From Skermanella rosea (GTDB taxonomy: Bacteria; Pseudomonadota; Alphaproteobacteria; Azospirillales; Azospirillaceae), in the NCBI RefSeq assembly GCF_016806835.2, contig NZ_CP086111.1, positions 2,119,001 to 2,183,000 on the forward strand: 64,000 nt of DNA. Direction: 5' to 3'. The position numbers were made by a program, and so were the translations under genes. The notes beneath the pieces were generated by a model. That model was not told the origin of the DNA. It did no database searches and saw only the letters and a program-made list of their open reading frames with translations. This document shows positions 54,900-63,703 of this stretch, piece after piece; within the stretch, counting starts at the first letter, position 1, and each line of letters begins with the position of its first letter.

Positions 54900-55095
54900 G
54901 CTTCCGCCCGGGGCTTCGGCGGGGCAGGCACGCGCCCCGTATCTTTTGGGGTGAAGCCGCCGCCGAAAAATCTCGATTCCGGAGCGTCGGGGCGGTACAT
55001 ACTGGCTCCCCGCTCCGGTCCGGCTGAAATGCCGCGGCCGGATGGGGCGGCGCGCATTTTTCAGGCGCCCGTATCTCCAGGTTTTCGGGGCACCC

Positions 55096-56346
55096 ATGAC
55101 GGATAGCGAATTCCACCGGATCAAGAGATTACCGCCGTATGTGTTCGCGGAAGTGAACGCCATGAAGGCGCGAGCCCGAGCCGCAGGCGAGGACATCATC
55201 GATTTCGGCATGGGCAATCCGGATCTGCCGACCCCGCCGCACATCGTGGAGAAGCTGATCGAGGCGGTCCAAGACCCGAAGACCCACCGCTATTCCAATT
55301 CGCGGGGCATCCCCGGCCTGCGGCGGGCGATCTGCTCCTACTACAAGAAGCGCTTCAACGTGACGCTCGACCCGGAGAGCGAGGCGATCGTCACGATCGG
55401 ATCCAAGGAAGGGCTGGCCAACCTGGCGCAGGCGATCACCAGCCCGGGCGACATCATGCTGGTGCCCAATCCCAGCTACCCGATCCATCCCTTCGGCTTC
55501 ATCCTGGCCGGCGCCGCGATCCGCCACCTGCCGATCGGGCAGGGCTACAGCTTCATGGAGTCGCTGGAGCGCGCGGTGAAGCACAGCGTGCCCAAGCCGC
55601 TGGCGGTCGTGCTGAACTATCCGTCGAACCCGACGGCCGAGGTCGTCGATCTCGACTTCTACCGGCCGATCGTCGAGTTCTGCCTGAAGCACGGCATCTA
55701 TATCCTGTCCGATCTGGCCTATTCCGAGATCTATTTCGACGACGTGCCGCCGCCGTCGATCCTGGAGATCCCGGAAGCGCGGGAGATCGCGGTCGAGTTC
55801 ACGTCGATGAGCAAGACCTATTCCATGCCGGGCTGGCGAATCGGCTTCGCGACCGGCAACAAGAAGCTGATCACCGCCCTGGCGCGCATCAAGTCCTACC
55901 TGGACTACGGCGCCTTCACCCCGATCCAGGTCGCCGCCGCCGCGGCGCTCAACGGTCCGCAGGACTGCGTCGCCGAGGCTCGGGCGATCTACAAGGCGCG
56001 CCGCGACGTCCTGATCGAGGGGCTGGCGGCGGCGGGGTGGCAGGTGCCCAGCCCGCCGGCCAGCATGTTCGCCTGGGCGCCGATCCCGGCCCAGTTCGCC
56101 CACCTGGGCAGCCTGGAGTTCAGCAAGCTGCTGCTCCAGGAGGCCAAGGTCGCCGTGGCGCCCGGCATCGGCTTCGGCGAGTACGGCGACGGCCATGTCC
56201 GCCTGGCGCTGGTCGAGAACCAGCACCGCATCCGGCAGGCCTGCCGCAACATCCGCCTGTTCTTCCAGGAAGCCGGGATCGCGCCGCAGGGTACCGCGCG
56301 CCGCCCCCCGGTTCCCGCCGGCGCCAAGCAGCGGGCCGCGTCGTGA
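55096..56346 (+). CDS. Class I/II PLP aminotransferase (AlaC / LL-DAP aminotransferase-like)
   Basis: 416 residues. Substrate-loop and PLP motifs: DFGMGNPDLPTPPHIVEKLI, SNSRGIPGLRRAICSYY, NPSYPIHPFGFI, NYPSNPTAEV, and the Schiff-base Lys about K240 in SMSKTYSMPGWRIGF. The best family is the AlaC/LL-diaminopimelate aminotransferase-like group; in organisms with the succinylase pathway it more likely makes alanine or another amino acid. ATG 55096 is chosen because the conserved N-terminus begins there. It overlaps hom by GTGA (56343-56346), indicating one operon and a link to aspartate-family amino acids. Confidence 0.93.
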   Translation: MTDSEFHRIKRLPPYVFAEVNAMKARARAAGEDIIDFGMGNPDLPTPPHIVEKLIEAVQDPKTHRYSNSRGIPGLRRAICSYYKKRFNVTLDPESEAIVTIGSKEGLANLAQAITSPGDIMLVPNPSYPIHPFGFILAGAAIRHLPIGQGYSFMESLERAVKHSVPKPLAVVLNYPSNPTAEVVDLDFYRPIVEFCLKHGIYILSDLAYSEIYFDDVPPPSILEIPEAREIAVEFTSMSKTYSMPGWRIGFATGNKKLITALARIKSYLDYGAFTPIQVAAAAALNGPQDCVAEARAIYKARRDVLIEGLAAAGWQVPSPPASMFAWAPIPAQFAHLGSLEFSKLLLQEAKVAVAPGIGFGEYGDGHVRLALVENQHRIRQACRNIRLFFQEAGIAPQGTARRPPVPAGAKQRAAS

Positions 56347-57635
56347 TCGCCCCGCTGAAGATCGGGGTCGCCGGCCTCGGGACCGTCGGCGGCGGCGTCC
56401 TGAAGCTGCTGGACGGCCATGCCGACCTGCTGGCCGGGCGGAGCGGCCGGCGCATGATCGTCACCGCGGTCAGCGCGCGGACCCGCGGCCGTGACCGCGG
56501 CGTGGACCTCAGCGGCGCCCGCTGGTACGAGGACGCGACGGCGCTGGCCGCCGATCCCGACGTCGACGTCGTGGTCGAACTGATCGGCGGGTCCGAGGGA
56601 GTCGCCCGCGAACTGTGCGAGACCGCTCTGTCCCGCGGCAAGCACGTGGTCACCGCCAACAAGGCGCTGCTGGCGCTCCACGGCACCGGCCTGGCCCGGC
56701 TGGCCGAGGAGAACGGGGTGGCGCTCGCCTTCGAGGCGGCGGTGGCCGGCGGCATCCCGGTGATCAAGGGACTCCGCGAGGGGCTGGCGGCCAACGGGAT
56801 CAAGGAAGTCCACGGCATCCTGAACGGCACCTGCAACTACATCCTGACCGAGATGCGAGAGACCGGGCGCGAGTTCGGCGACGTGCTCGCCGAGGCGCAG
56901 AAGCTGGGCTATGCCGAGGCGGACCCGAGCTTCGACATCGACGGCGTGGACGCCGCCCACAAGCTGGCGATCCTGACCTCCGTCGCGTTCGGCTGCGCGG
57001 TCGATTTCGAATCCGTCCATATCGAAGGCATCCGGCACATCTCCGCGCTGGACATCGACTATGCCCGGGAACTGGGATACCGGATCAAGCTGCTGGGCAT
57101 CGCCCGGCGCTACAACGGAAACGTCGAGCAGCGGGTCCATCCGGCCATGGTGCCGGTCGATTCGCCGATCGCGTCGGTCGACGGCGTGTTCAACGCGGTG
57201 GTGGCGGACGGGGATTTCGTCGAGAAGGTCACCTTCGTCGGCCGCGGTGCTGGCGCCGGCCCGACAGCGTCGGCGGTCGTCGCCGACCTCGTGGACGTGG
57301 CGCGGGGCCGGATCTCCCCGGCGTTCGGCGTCCCGTCCGATCGGCTTGAAAGCGTCCGAGCCGCCCCGCCCGAGGAACGCCGAGGAGCGTACTACCTGCG
57401 CCTCATGGTGGTCGACCGCCCCGGCGTGATAGCAGAGGTGGCGGCGGCGTTGCGCGACGAGAATGTTTCCATGGAATCGTTCCTGCAGCGCGGCCGTGCG
57501 CCGGGAGAAGCGGTTCCCGTCGTGTTGACTACACACGATACCGACGAGGCGTCCATGCAGCGGGCGCTGGAGTCGCTGTCGCGGTTGGAAGCGGTGCTGG
57601 AAGCGCCGCGGATGATTCGCATCGAGCAGTTCTGA
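56343..57635 (+). CDS. hom: Homoserine dehydrogenase
   Basis: 430 residues. The NAD(P) Rossmann loop is GVAGLGTVGGGVL; the catalytic domain has TANKALLA, AVAGGIPVIKGLREGL, LNGTCNYILTEM and DIDGVDAAHKLAIL. A C-terminal ACT domain (about 350-425, YLRLMVVDRPGVIAEVAAAL) probably gives threonine feedback inhibition. It reduces aspartate semialdehyde to homoserine for threonine and methionine. The start is GTG 56343, overlapping the aminotransferase stop; the frame is open upstream inside that gene, but the protein fold begins here. Confidence 0.97.
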   Translation: MIAPLKIGVAGLGTVGGGVLKLLDGHADLLAGRSGRRMIVTAVSARTRGRDRGVDLSGARWYEDATALAADPDVDVVVELIGGSEGVARELCETALSRGKHVVTANKALLALHGTGLARLAEENGVALAFEAAVAGGIPVIKGLREGLAANGIKEVHGILNGTCNYILTEMRETGREFGDVLAEAQKLGYAEADPSFDIDGVDAAHKLAILTSVAFGCAVDFESVHIEGIRHISALDIDYARELGYRIKLLGIARRYNGNVEQRVHPAMVPVDSPIASVDGVFNAVVADGDFVEKVTFVGRGAGAGPTASAVVADLVDVARGRISPAFGVPSDRLESVRAAPPEERRGAYYLRLMVVDRPGVIAEVAAALRDENVSMESFLQRGRAPGEAVPVVLTTHDTDEASMQRALESLSRLEAVLEAPRMIRIEQF

Positions 57636-57728
57636 GCCAGGTCCGACGGGTCGGAGGCCCCGAAAACAGGGCTCCGGCGGAAATTCAATCGACTGAGGAA
57701 ATTGGGGAAGAACCCCAGGGGGAAAACG

Positions 57729-58721
57729 ATGGTAGAGCAAGCAGCGCGTCAGATGGACCGCAACCTGGCCCTCGAGGTCGTACGCGTCACCGAGGCGGCC
57801 GCCCTGTCGGCATCGCTGCTGATCGGCCGCGGCGACGAGAAGCTGGCCGACCAGGCGGCTGTGGATGCGATGCGCCAGGCGCTGAACAGCCTGGCGATCG
57901 ACGGCACCGTCGTGATCGGCGAGGGCGAGCGGGACGAGGCGCCGATGCTCTATATCGGCGAGAAGGTCGGCACCGGCGGCCCGAAGGTCGATATCGCCCT
58001 CGACCCGCTGGAGGGCACCACCATCACCGCGACGGGCGGCCCGAACGCGCTCGCCGTGGTCGCGATGGCGGAGGAGGGCGGCTTCCTGAACGCGCCCGAC
58101 GTCTACATGGACAAGATCGCGGTCGGCGGCAACCTGCCCGAAAATGTCGTGGACCTGGACGAGACGGTCGCCAATAACCTGAAGAACCTGGCCAAGGCCA
58201 AGGGCGCCGAAGTCTCCGAGCTGCTGGTCTGCATCCTGGACCGGCCGCGCCACTCCGAGCTGATCGCCAAGGTCCGCGAGGCCGGCGCCCGAATCATGCT
58301 GATCTCCGACGGCGACGTGTCCGGCGTGATCGCGACCTCCCAGCCGGAAAGCGGCGTGGACATGTACATGGGCAGCGGCGGCGCGCCGGAAGGCGTCCTG
58401 GCGGCGGCGGCCCTGCGCTGCATCGGCGGCCAGTTCCAGGGCCGGCTGCTGTTCCGCAACGACGACGAGAAGGCCCGGGCGGCGCGCTGGGGCGTCACCG
58501 ACCTGACCCGCAAGTACGAGCTGAACGACCTGGCCAGCGGCAACGTGATGTTCGCCGCCACCGGCGTCACCACCGGCACCATGCTGCGGGGCGTTCGCCG
58601 TTTCGCCGGCGGGGCCGTGACCCACTCGATCGTCATGCGCTCGAAGAGCGGCACCGTCCGCATCGTCGAGGCGCACCACAACTTCCGCCGCAAGACCGGC
58701 TTCGGTCCCGCGGATAAGTGA
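57729..58721 (+). CDS. glpX: Fructose-1,6-bisphosphatase class II
   Basis: 330 residues. Metal/substrate motifs: VVIGEGERDEAPMLYIGEKV, DIALDPLEGTTITATGGPNA, MYMGSGGAPEGVLAAAALRC. It dephosphorylates fructose-1,6-bisphosphate in gluconeogenesis (and possibly sedoheptulose-1,7-bisphosphate). ATG 57729 is chosen because AGGGGGAAA precedes it; an upstream in-frame start at 57702 would add nine residues. It lies 93 bp after hom and overlaps recJ by GTGA (58718-58721). This hom-glpX-recJ order is common in alphaproteobacteria. Confidence 0.97.
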   Translation: MVEQAARQMDRNLALEVVRVTEAAALSASLLIGRGDEKLADQAAVDAMRQALNSLAIDGTVVIGEGERDEAPMLYIGEKVGTGGPKVDIALDPLEGTTITATGGPNALAVVAMAEEGGFLNAPDVYMDKIAVGGNLPENVVDLDETVANNLKNLAKAKGAEVSELLVCILDRPRHSELIAKVREAGARIMLISDGDVSGVIATSQPESGVDMYMGSGGAPEGVLAAAALRCIGGQFQGRLLFRNDDEKARAARWGVTDLTRKYELNDLASGNVMFAATGVTTGTMLRGVRRFAGGAVTHSIVMRSKSGTVRIVEAHHNFRRKTGFGPADK

Positions 58722-60505
58722 GTTCGCAACACGCCTTCCTGAACGTTACCCGCTCGCTCGGCGGCCGGCGCTGGATCGCCCGGCCGTCCGACGAGCGGAC
58801 CGCCCTGGCGCTCGCCCAGAGCCACGGCCTGCCGGAACTGGTGGGCCGCGTCCTCTCGGCGCGCGGCGTCGATCTGCCCACGGCGGACAATTTCCTGTCG
58901 CCGACGCTCAAGGCGTTGCTGCCCGACCCCAGCCACCTGAAGGACATGGACGCCGCGGCCGACCGCATCGCGCGCGCGATCCGGTCCGGCGAACGGGTGG
59001 CGGTGTTCGGCGACTATGATGTGGACGGCGCCACCTCCTCGGCACTGCTGCGCCGTTTCTTCCGCGCGGCGGGGGCGGACCTCTCCGTCTATATTCCGGA
59101 CCGGATCGCCGAAGGCTACGGCCCCAACGCGCCGGCGCTGATCCGCCTGAAGGAAAAGGGCATCAGCCTGGTGGTCACGGTCGATTGCGGCGTTACCGCC
59201 TTCGATCCGCTGGCCGCCGCCGCCGCCGCGGGGCTCGACGTGGTCGTGGTCGACCACCACGCCGCGGAGCCGCGCCTGCCGCAGGCGGTCGCGGTGGTGA
59301 ACCCCAACCGGGTGGATGACGCCTCGCCGCACAAGACCCTTGCGGCGGTCGGCGTCACCTTCCTGCTGGTCGTGGCGCTCAACCGCGTGCTGCGGGATGC
59401 CGGCTGGTGGTCGGCGGGCCGGCCGCAGCCGGACTTGCTGGGCTGGCTCGACATCGTTGCCCTGGGCACGGTATGCGACGTGGTCCCGCTGGTCGGCCTC
59501 AACCGCGCCCTGGTGAGCCAAGGGCTCAGGGTGATGGCGCGGCGGTCCAACCCGGGCATCACCGCCTTGTCCGACCTGTGCAAGCTGGCGGAGAAGCCGG
59601 ACGCCTGGCATGCCGGCTATATCCTGGGGCCGCGGGTGAACGCCGGCGGGCGGGTCGGCGCGTCCGACCTGGGTGCCCGGCTGCTCTCGACCGACGATCC
59701 GGCCGAGGCCGCCGACCTGGCGCGCATCCTCGACCAGCACAATACCGAGCGCCGCGCCATCGAGGCGGCGGTGGTCGAGGAGGCCATGGTCCAGGTCGAG
59801 GCGGCGCTGGAGGACCTGGGCGGGCTGGTCTTCGCGGTCGGCGAAGGCTGGCATCCGGGGGTGATCGGCATCGTCGCCGCCCGCCTGAAGGAGCGCTACA
59901 ACCGCGCGGCCTGCGTCGTGGCGCTCGACAAGGGCATCGGAAAGGCGTCCGGCCGGTCGGTCCGCGGGGTCGACCTGGGGGCGGCGGTGATCGCCGCGCG
60001 CCATGCCGGCCTGCTGATCGCCGGCGGCGGCCACCGCATGGCGGCGGGCTTCACCGCGGCTGCCGAGCGGCTGCCGGAGCTGAAGCAATTCCTGTCCGAC
60101 CGCATCGCCGCCCAGCAGGAGGGCGGACCGCTGGCCCCGACCCTGGAGCTGGACGGCGTGCTGTCGGTGGGGGGCGCCACGCCCGACCTGGTCGGTACGC
60201 TGGCCAAGCTGGGGCCGTTCGGCACCGGCAATTCTGAGCCCCGCTTCGCGCTGGCCGACGCCCGGATCGCCCATGCCAGCGTGGTCGGCGAGAACCATGT
60301 CCGCTGCATCCTGACCAGCGGAGGCGGCGAGCGCCTGAAGGCCATCGCGTTCCGCGCGCTCGACAGCGACCTGGGCAAGGGCCTGCTGAAGAGCGGCGGC
60401 GCGCCGCTTCATGTCGCCGGTCATCTGCGCCCCGACAACTGGCAGGGACGCAACGAGGTCCAGCTGATGATCGAGGACGCCGCCCCGGTCTGGGGAGGGA
60501 ACTGA
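58718..60505 (+). CDS. recJ: Single-stranded-DNA-specific exonuclease RecJ
   Basis: 595 residues. DHH family motifs: VFGDYDVDGATSSALL (DYDVDG at 99-104), TVDCG, VVVDHHAAEP (DHH at 179-181), and the DHHA1 motif IAGGGHRMAAGFT; an OB domain follows. It degrades single-stranded DNA 5' to 3' in recombination and mismatch repair. The start is GTG 58718, overlapping the glpX stop. It is the last gene before the tRNA and island. Confidence 0.97.
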   Translation: MSSQHAFLNVTRSLGGRRWIARPSDERTALALAQSHGLPELVGRVLSARGVDLPTADNFLSPTLKALLPDPSHLKDMDAAADRIARAIRSGERVAVFGDYDVDGATSSALLRRFFRAAGADLSVYIPDRIAEGYGPNAPALIRLKEKGISLVVTVDCGVTAFDPLAAAAAAGLDVVVVDHHAAEPRLPQAVAVVNPNRVDDASPHKTLAAVGVTFLLVVALNRVLRDAGWWSAGRPQPDLLGWLDIVALGTVCDVVPLVGLNRALVSQGLRVMARRSNPGITALSDLCKLAEKPDAWHAGYILGPRVNAGGRVGASDLGARLLSTDDPAEAADLARILDQHNTERRAIEAAVVEEAMVQVEAALEDLGGLVFAVGEGWHPGVIGIVAARLKERYNRAACVVALDKGIGKASGRSVRGVDLGAAVIAARHAGLLIAGGGHRMAAGFTAAAERLPELKQFLSDRIAAQQEGGPLAPTLELDGVLSVGGATPDLVGTLAKLGPFGTGNSEPRFALADARIAHASVVGENHVRCILTSGGGERLKAIAFRALDSDLGKGLLKSGGAPLHVAGHLRPDNWQGRNEVQLMIEDAAPVWGGN

Positions 60506-60613
60506 ACCCTTGCCGGGGCGGAGAAATTTCCCACAGAAACTTCGCCGCCCCAGCAAAATCCGCCTTGATTTACCCCCGTCGCCCGGCTATCCATCCACTC
60601 ACTTCAGCGCCTC

Positions 60614-60689
<76 letters not shown>

Positions 60690-60822
60690 GCACTTTTCGA
60701 TGACTTAGCTGGCCGCGCACTCTTCTGAACAAGCTTTGTCGGGTATTTTGTCGGTAACCCGCCCGCGAATGGTGCTTTGCACGGCCTTGGATCGGCTTGC
60801 ATTGGTTTGGACTCCAATTCTC

Positions 60823-60948
60823 AATCCGGGCTGTTTCTCGACGTCTTGGCCGATTCGCGGCTGATGAGCAGCTTGCCGGCCAGCTTCTTCACGACAGGGT
60901 CTTTCCCTTCTCTCATCATGGAGAAGAAAGTGCCTCGGCTGATCGAGT
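60823..60948 (-). pseudogene. Truncated HTH (AlpA/excisionase-like) gene remnant
   Basis: On the minus strand, a frame without a start codon reads SISRGTFFSMMREGKDPVVK followed by KLAGKLLISRESAKTSRNSP and a stop near 60824. The pattern (ISRGTFF...KLLISRESA) is that of small AlpA-type or pyocin-activator-like helix-turn-helix proteins carried by mobile elements. Its 5' end is missing exactly where the IS3-family element begins, and I do not find the missing part on the other side of the IS. The region 60690-60822 between tRNA and remnant holds no recognisable gene. Confidence 0.5.
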
Positions 60949-61034
60949 GAGAGCTGGCTCAGGAAATCTGGACAGCGGGATAAGTGGAGTTTCTGCCTGA
61001 AGGCGGCCGGTATGTGTGCCGCACAGGAGAGAGC

Positions 61035-61457
61035 ATGACGAGAAGACCCCGCCGGAACCACACACCGGCTTTCAAGGCGAAGGTGGCTTTGGCTGCCGTC
61101 AAGGGCGAGAATACGCTGGCCGAGTTGGCTCGGCAGTTCGACATTCATCCCAACCAGATCACCCAGTGGAAGGCGCAGTTGCTCGACGGGGCGGCCGGGG
61201 TGTTCGGATCGGACAGCTGCGGCGAAAGCCAGCGTCCGGAGGTCGATCTGACGGTGCTACATGCCAAGATCGGAGAGCTGACGCTGGAGAACGATTTTTT
61301 GGCCGGCGCGCTCGGCAAAGCGGGCAGGCCTTGCGCAAAGCGACGATCGACCGCTCCCATGATCTGCCGATCACGCGGCAGGCCAAGGTGCTCAACGTCA
61401 GCCGGGGCAGTGTTTACTACCTGTCGAGGCTGGCCTCGGCCGCCGATCTCGCCCTGA
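61035..61457 (+). CDS. IS3-family transposase OrfA (helix-turn-helix subunit)
   Basis: About 140 residues, of which the first 98 are protein-like. They read RRNHTPAFKAKVALAAVKGE, LARQFDIHPNQITQWK (helix-turn-helix) and a leucine-zipper-type helix DLTVLHAKIGELTLENDFL. OrfA normally ends soon after; here the frame runs on into non-homologous sequence (CAKRRSTAPMICRSRG...), overlapping orfB. A T6 run at 61295-61300 in the end of the zipper is a possible -1 slippage site. ATG 61035 has AGGAGAGA upstream. Confidence 0.85.
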   Translation: MTRRPRRNHTPAFKAKVALAAVKGENTLAELARQFDIHPNQITQWKAQLLDGAAGVFGSDSCGESQRPEVDLTVLHAKIGELTLENDFLAGALGKAGRPCAKRRSTAPMICRSRGRPRCSTSAGAVFTTCRGWPRPPISP

Positions 61458-62169
61458 TTCGCCGGATAGATGAACTGCATCTTGATTTCCCCTTCGCAGG
61501 CAGCCGCATGCTGCGCGACCTGCTGATCGCCGAGGGCTTTCGGACCGGCCGCTGGCATGTCGCGACGCTGATGAAGCGGATAAGCACCCAGGCCCTCTAC
61601 CGTAAGCCCAACAGTTCGAAGCCAGCACCGGGCCACAGGATCTATCCGTATCTCCTGCGCAATCTGCCGGTCACCCGTGCCAACCAGGTCTGGGCCATGG
61701 ACCTGACCTACGTTCGCATGGCGCGTGGCTTCGTCTGCCTCGCCGCCGTGATCGACTGGTTCAGCAGGCGCGTCCTGTCCTGGGGGTTCTCGATCACGAT
61801 GGAGGCCGGGTTCTGCGTTGAGGCGGTCGAGGAAGCTTTGGCCCGCCATGGCAAGCCGGAGATCTTCAACAACGATCAGGGCAGCCAGTTTACCAGCGCC
61901 GCGTTCACCGGCCTGCTGACCGACAACGCCATCGCCATCAGAATGGACGGCAGGGGGCATTGCGCGACAACGTGTTTGTGGAGCGGCTCTGGCGCTCCGC
62001 CAAATATGAGGAAACATACCTCAAGGCCTACGATACGGTAGCCGAGGCGCGGAAATCGCTCGCCAGTTACTTCGGCTTTTACAACTCCCGCAGACCTCAT
62101 TCGAGCCTTGACCGGCAAACACCCGATCAGGCCTACTTCACCCCGCTTCCGCAGGTCGCGGCAGCCTGA
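61331..62169 (+). pseudogene. IS3-family transposase OrfB, frameshifted
   Basis: The rve-type integrase reads LRKATIDRSHDLPITRQAKV at its start, with catalytic Asp in VWAMDLTYVRM (codon 61700) and in FNNDQGSQFTS (codon 61874). Between 61951 and 61963 one base appears lost (MDGRG then frame change), and the rest, DNVFVERLWRSAKYEETYLK to DQAYFTPLPQVAAA with the catalytic Glu (codon 61981), lies in another frame. The D-D and E parts are thus separated and the enzyme should be inactive. Confidence 0.85.
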
Positions 62170-62271
62170 ACCCCGCAGGCGCTTCACTTGTCCGCTGAAA
62201 ATGCTGTTCAAATAAATGGAGCCACCTCATTAATTCCGGAAACAGGTGCGCTGGCAAGCGCGCCGGGGCAA

Positions 62272-63117
62272 TCATTTGGGCTGATTTGTGAAGGGTGGAT
62301 TGGCGTTATTGACTGAAGCGGTGCCTGCTTTCTCTTCTACAATGCTTGCCTGAGAACCTTCTTGTTTGGGCATCACATTAGGTGGCGCTCCAAAGCCGCC
62401 TCCCTGAAGCTGGATTCCTGATCGCTCGCTGACATGGTTGTTTGCTCCAACACTAGCACTTACAACCTGAGAAGGCGAAAGCTTAGGTTTCTCGAGTTCC
62501 GCATCGCTAATGGTGTAAATATATAGAACATAGACCAAAAAGAACGCAAACGATATAATTAGAATGAATAGGCCGGTTATTGAAGATTTTAGGGACACTT
62601 TTCCTTGCTCGAGTGCTATGTTGCTATCTTGAGAAAATGAATCTTTCCCATTTAATGCTAATCGATAGGAGGCCATTAGTTGGAGTGCAGCCAGCATGAC
62701 ACCCGATATAGTTATCGAAACCACCATCCACAGAGTAACGCCTTCGGCATAATACTGCCTTTCAAATTTCGTTTTGCGGATTTTGTAATCGTTGAGCGCG
62801 CTTTCATTAAATACCACTGAAATACAAAGATTAGAGAATTCGTATATAATATCTTTCGACATTGTCTGATAACCAGCTAGCTTCATGTAATTGCTCATGC
62901 ACGAATTCATCGATAGTTTGTCAAGATCATTTTCTGCTGACGTGGCAATCGGTGTTTGTGTCTGGTTGTTGGTCAAGCTGTGATGTGAGAAAAAGATGCC
63001 GGCTATAAATCCGAAAAGTACTGCTGTGAGTAGAGTTGTAACTAGTAAGAATAAAATTTTCAGGACATAATTTGATTGCCCGGCATCAATTTCGCGAATA
63101 AGTTGGTTGCGTTTCAC
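62272..63117 (-). CDS. Unknown three-TM membrane protein in an AT-rich island
   Basis: 281 residues. TM segments: about 18-42 (VLKILFLLVTTLLTAVLFGF), about 127-150 (VTLWMVVSITISGVMLAALQ) and about 182-205 (SITGLFILIISFAFFLVYVL). The loop between TM1 and TM2 (about 85 residues) has two Cys (SMNSCMSNY, SNLCISVVF), probably external. The about 75-residue C-terminal tail is Gly/Pro/Asn/Gln-rich. GTG 63117 is chosen because it overlaps the upstream stop as GTGA; an in-frame TTG at 63162 is less likely. Codon use is AT-rich, unlike the chromosome, so it was acquired. I recognise no family. Confidence 0.7.
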   Translation of the reverse strand: MKRNQLIREIDAGQSNYVLKILFLLVTTLLTAVLFGFIAGIFFSHHSLTNNQTQTPIATSAENDLDKLSMNSCMSNYMKLAGYQTMSKDIIYEFSNLCISVVFNESALNDYKIRKTKFERQYYAEGVTLWMVVSITISGVMLAALQLMASYRLALNGKDSFSQDSNIALEQGKVSLKSSITGLFILIISFAFFLVYVLYIYTISDAELEKPKLSPSQVVSASVGANNHVSERSGIQLQGGGFGAPPNVMPKQEGSQASIVEEKAGTASVNNANPPFTNQPK

Positions 63118-63440
63118 TGGGTAAATCCATATATCGGTCCTTTGAAAGAGTTGCAATAGCAACTAACTCCAGGAGAAACCGGAGTTGACGGAATATAACA
63201 AGTTCCGAACGGAGTTGCACACATAACTAAATTCATTTGCGGTGGGGGAGGTGTCTGCGCCGGCACGAATGGAGCTTGATTTGGGAAGGAAGGAAGCGGA
63301 GCGGGTGGTGCCTGAGATGGGCAATCTGTGCTTTGGGTTCCATCAGGGTATGTAGTAGTTTTGCATCCACTCTGAGCATAGGAGGGATAAGCTCCTGGTA
63401 TAATTTGGATTAGTGCTGATACCAACAGAACATACTTCAT
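63114..63440 (-). CDS. Unknown secreted Pro/Cys-rich protein
   Basis: 108 residues. The signal peptide (VLLVSALIQIIPGAYPSYAQ) is cleaved near YAQ/S. The mature part is short: SGCKTTTYPDGTQSTDCPS, a proline linker (PPAPLPSFPNQAPFVPAQTP) and VMCATPFGTCYIP...SCYCNSFKGPIYG. Six Cys could form disulfides, so it is probably a small periplasmic or surface protein. ATG 63440 has GGAGGAG about ten nt upstream. It is translationally coupled (GTGA) to the membrane protein downstream. No family recognised; AT-rich like its partner. Confidence 0.7.
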   Translation of the reverse strand: MKYVLLVSALIQIIPGAYPSYAQSGCKTTTYPDGTQSTDCPSQAPPAPLPSFPNQAPFVPAQTPPPPQMNLVMCATPFGTCYIPSTPVSPGVSCYCNSFKGPIYGFTQ

Positions 63441-63703
63441 GGAAGAGCTCCTCCAGAACTTGTTTAGCCGCATCATACTCGTCTGATACATTCATTTACA
63501 TGAACTTCGCATTGGTATCAATATTCCATTAAGTGTTATGCCACATTCGGTGGTTCTGGGCTAATTTATAGTTGGCTCATGAAACTATTCAGATCTTGGA
63601 ACCACTGTCGCTCATTGTAACTTCCGGCCTTGTCGTTTGGCGTAACCGACACATCAGCGATAGGTACCTAAATTCCGGCTGGGCTGCTTTATTCAGAGTG
63701 CAA
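63441..63703. other. AT-rich intergenic region
   Basis: This stretch between the two-gene operon and the IS5-type element has no convincing gene on either strand. It is AT-rich up to about 63600 and should hold the operon's promoter. GC content rises after 63600. Confidence 0.5.

Larger units (their letters stand above)
60949..62229 (+). mobile_element. IS3-family insertion sequence, degenerate
   Basis: About 1.28 kb, the size of an IS3 element. The proposed ends are inverted: TGAGAGCTGGCTC at 60949-60961 and the complement of TGAGGTGGCTC at 62219-62229, with a second, internal matching block (AGCGGGATAAGTGGAG against AGCGGACAAGTGAAG). It carries orfA and orfB in the -1 relationship of IS3 elements. 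No matching target duplication flanks it, so the ends are approximate or one flank has been rearranged. Confidence 0.75.

Noticed and set aside
55989-58679. Minus-strand open frame of about 896 codons
   Set aside because: Antisense to aminotransferase, hom and glpX; no protein-like features.
58103-60556. Minus-strand open frame of about 817 codons
   Set aside because: Antisense to recJ and glpX, which have complete catalytic motifs; no domain is visible in the antisense product.
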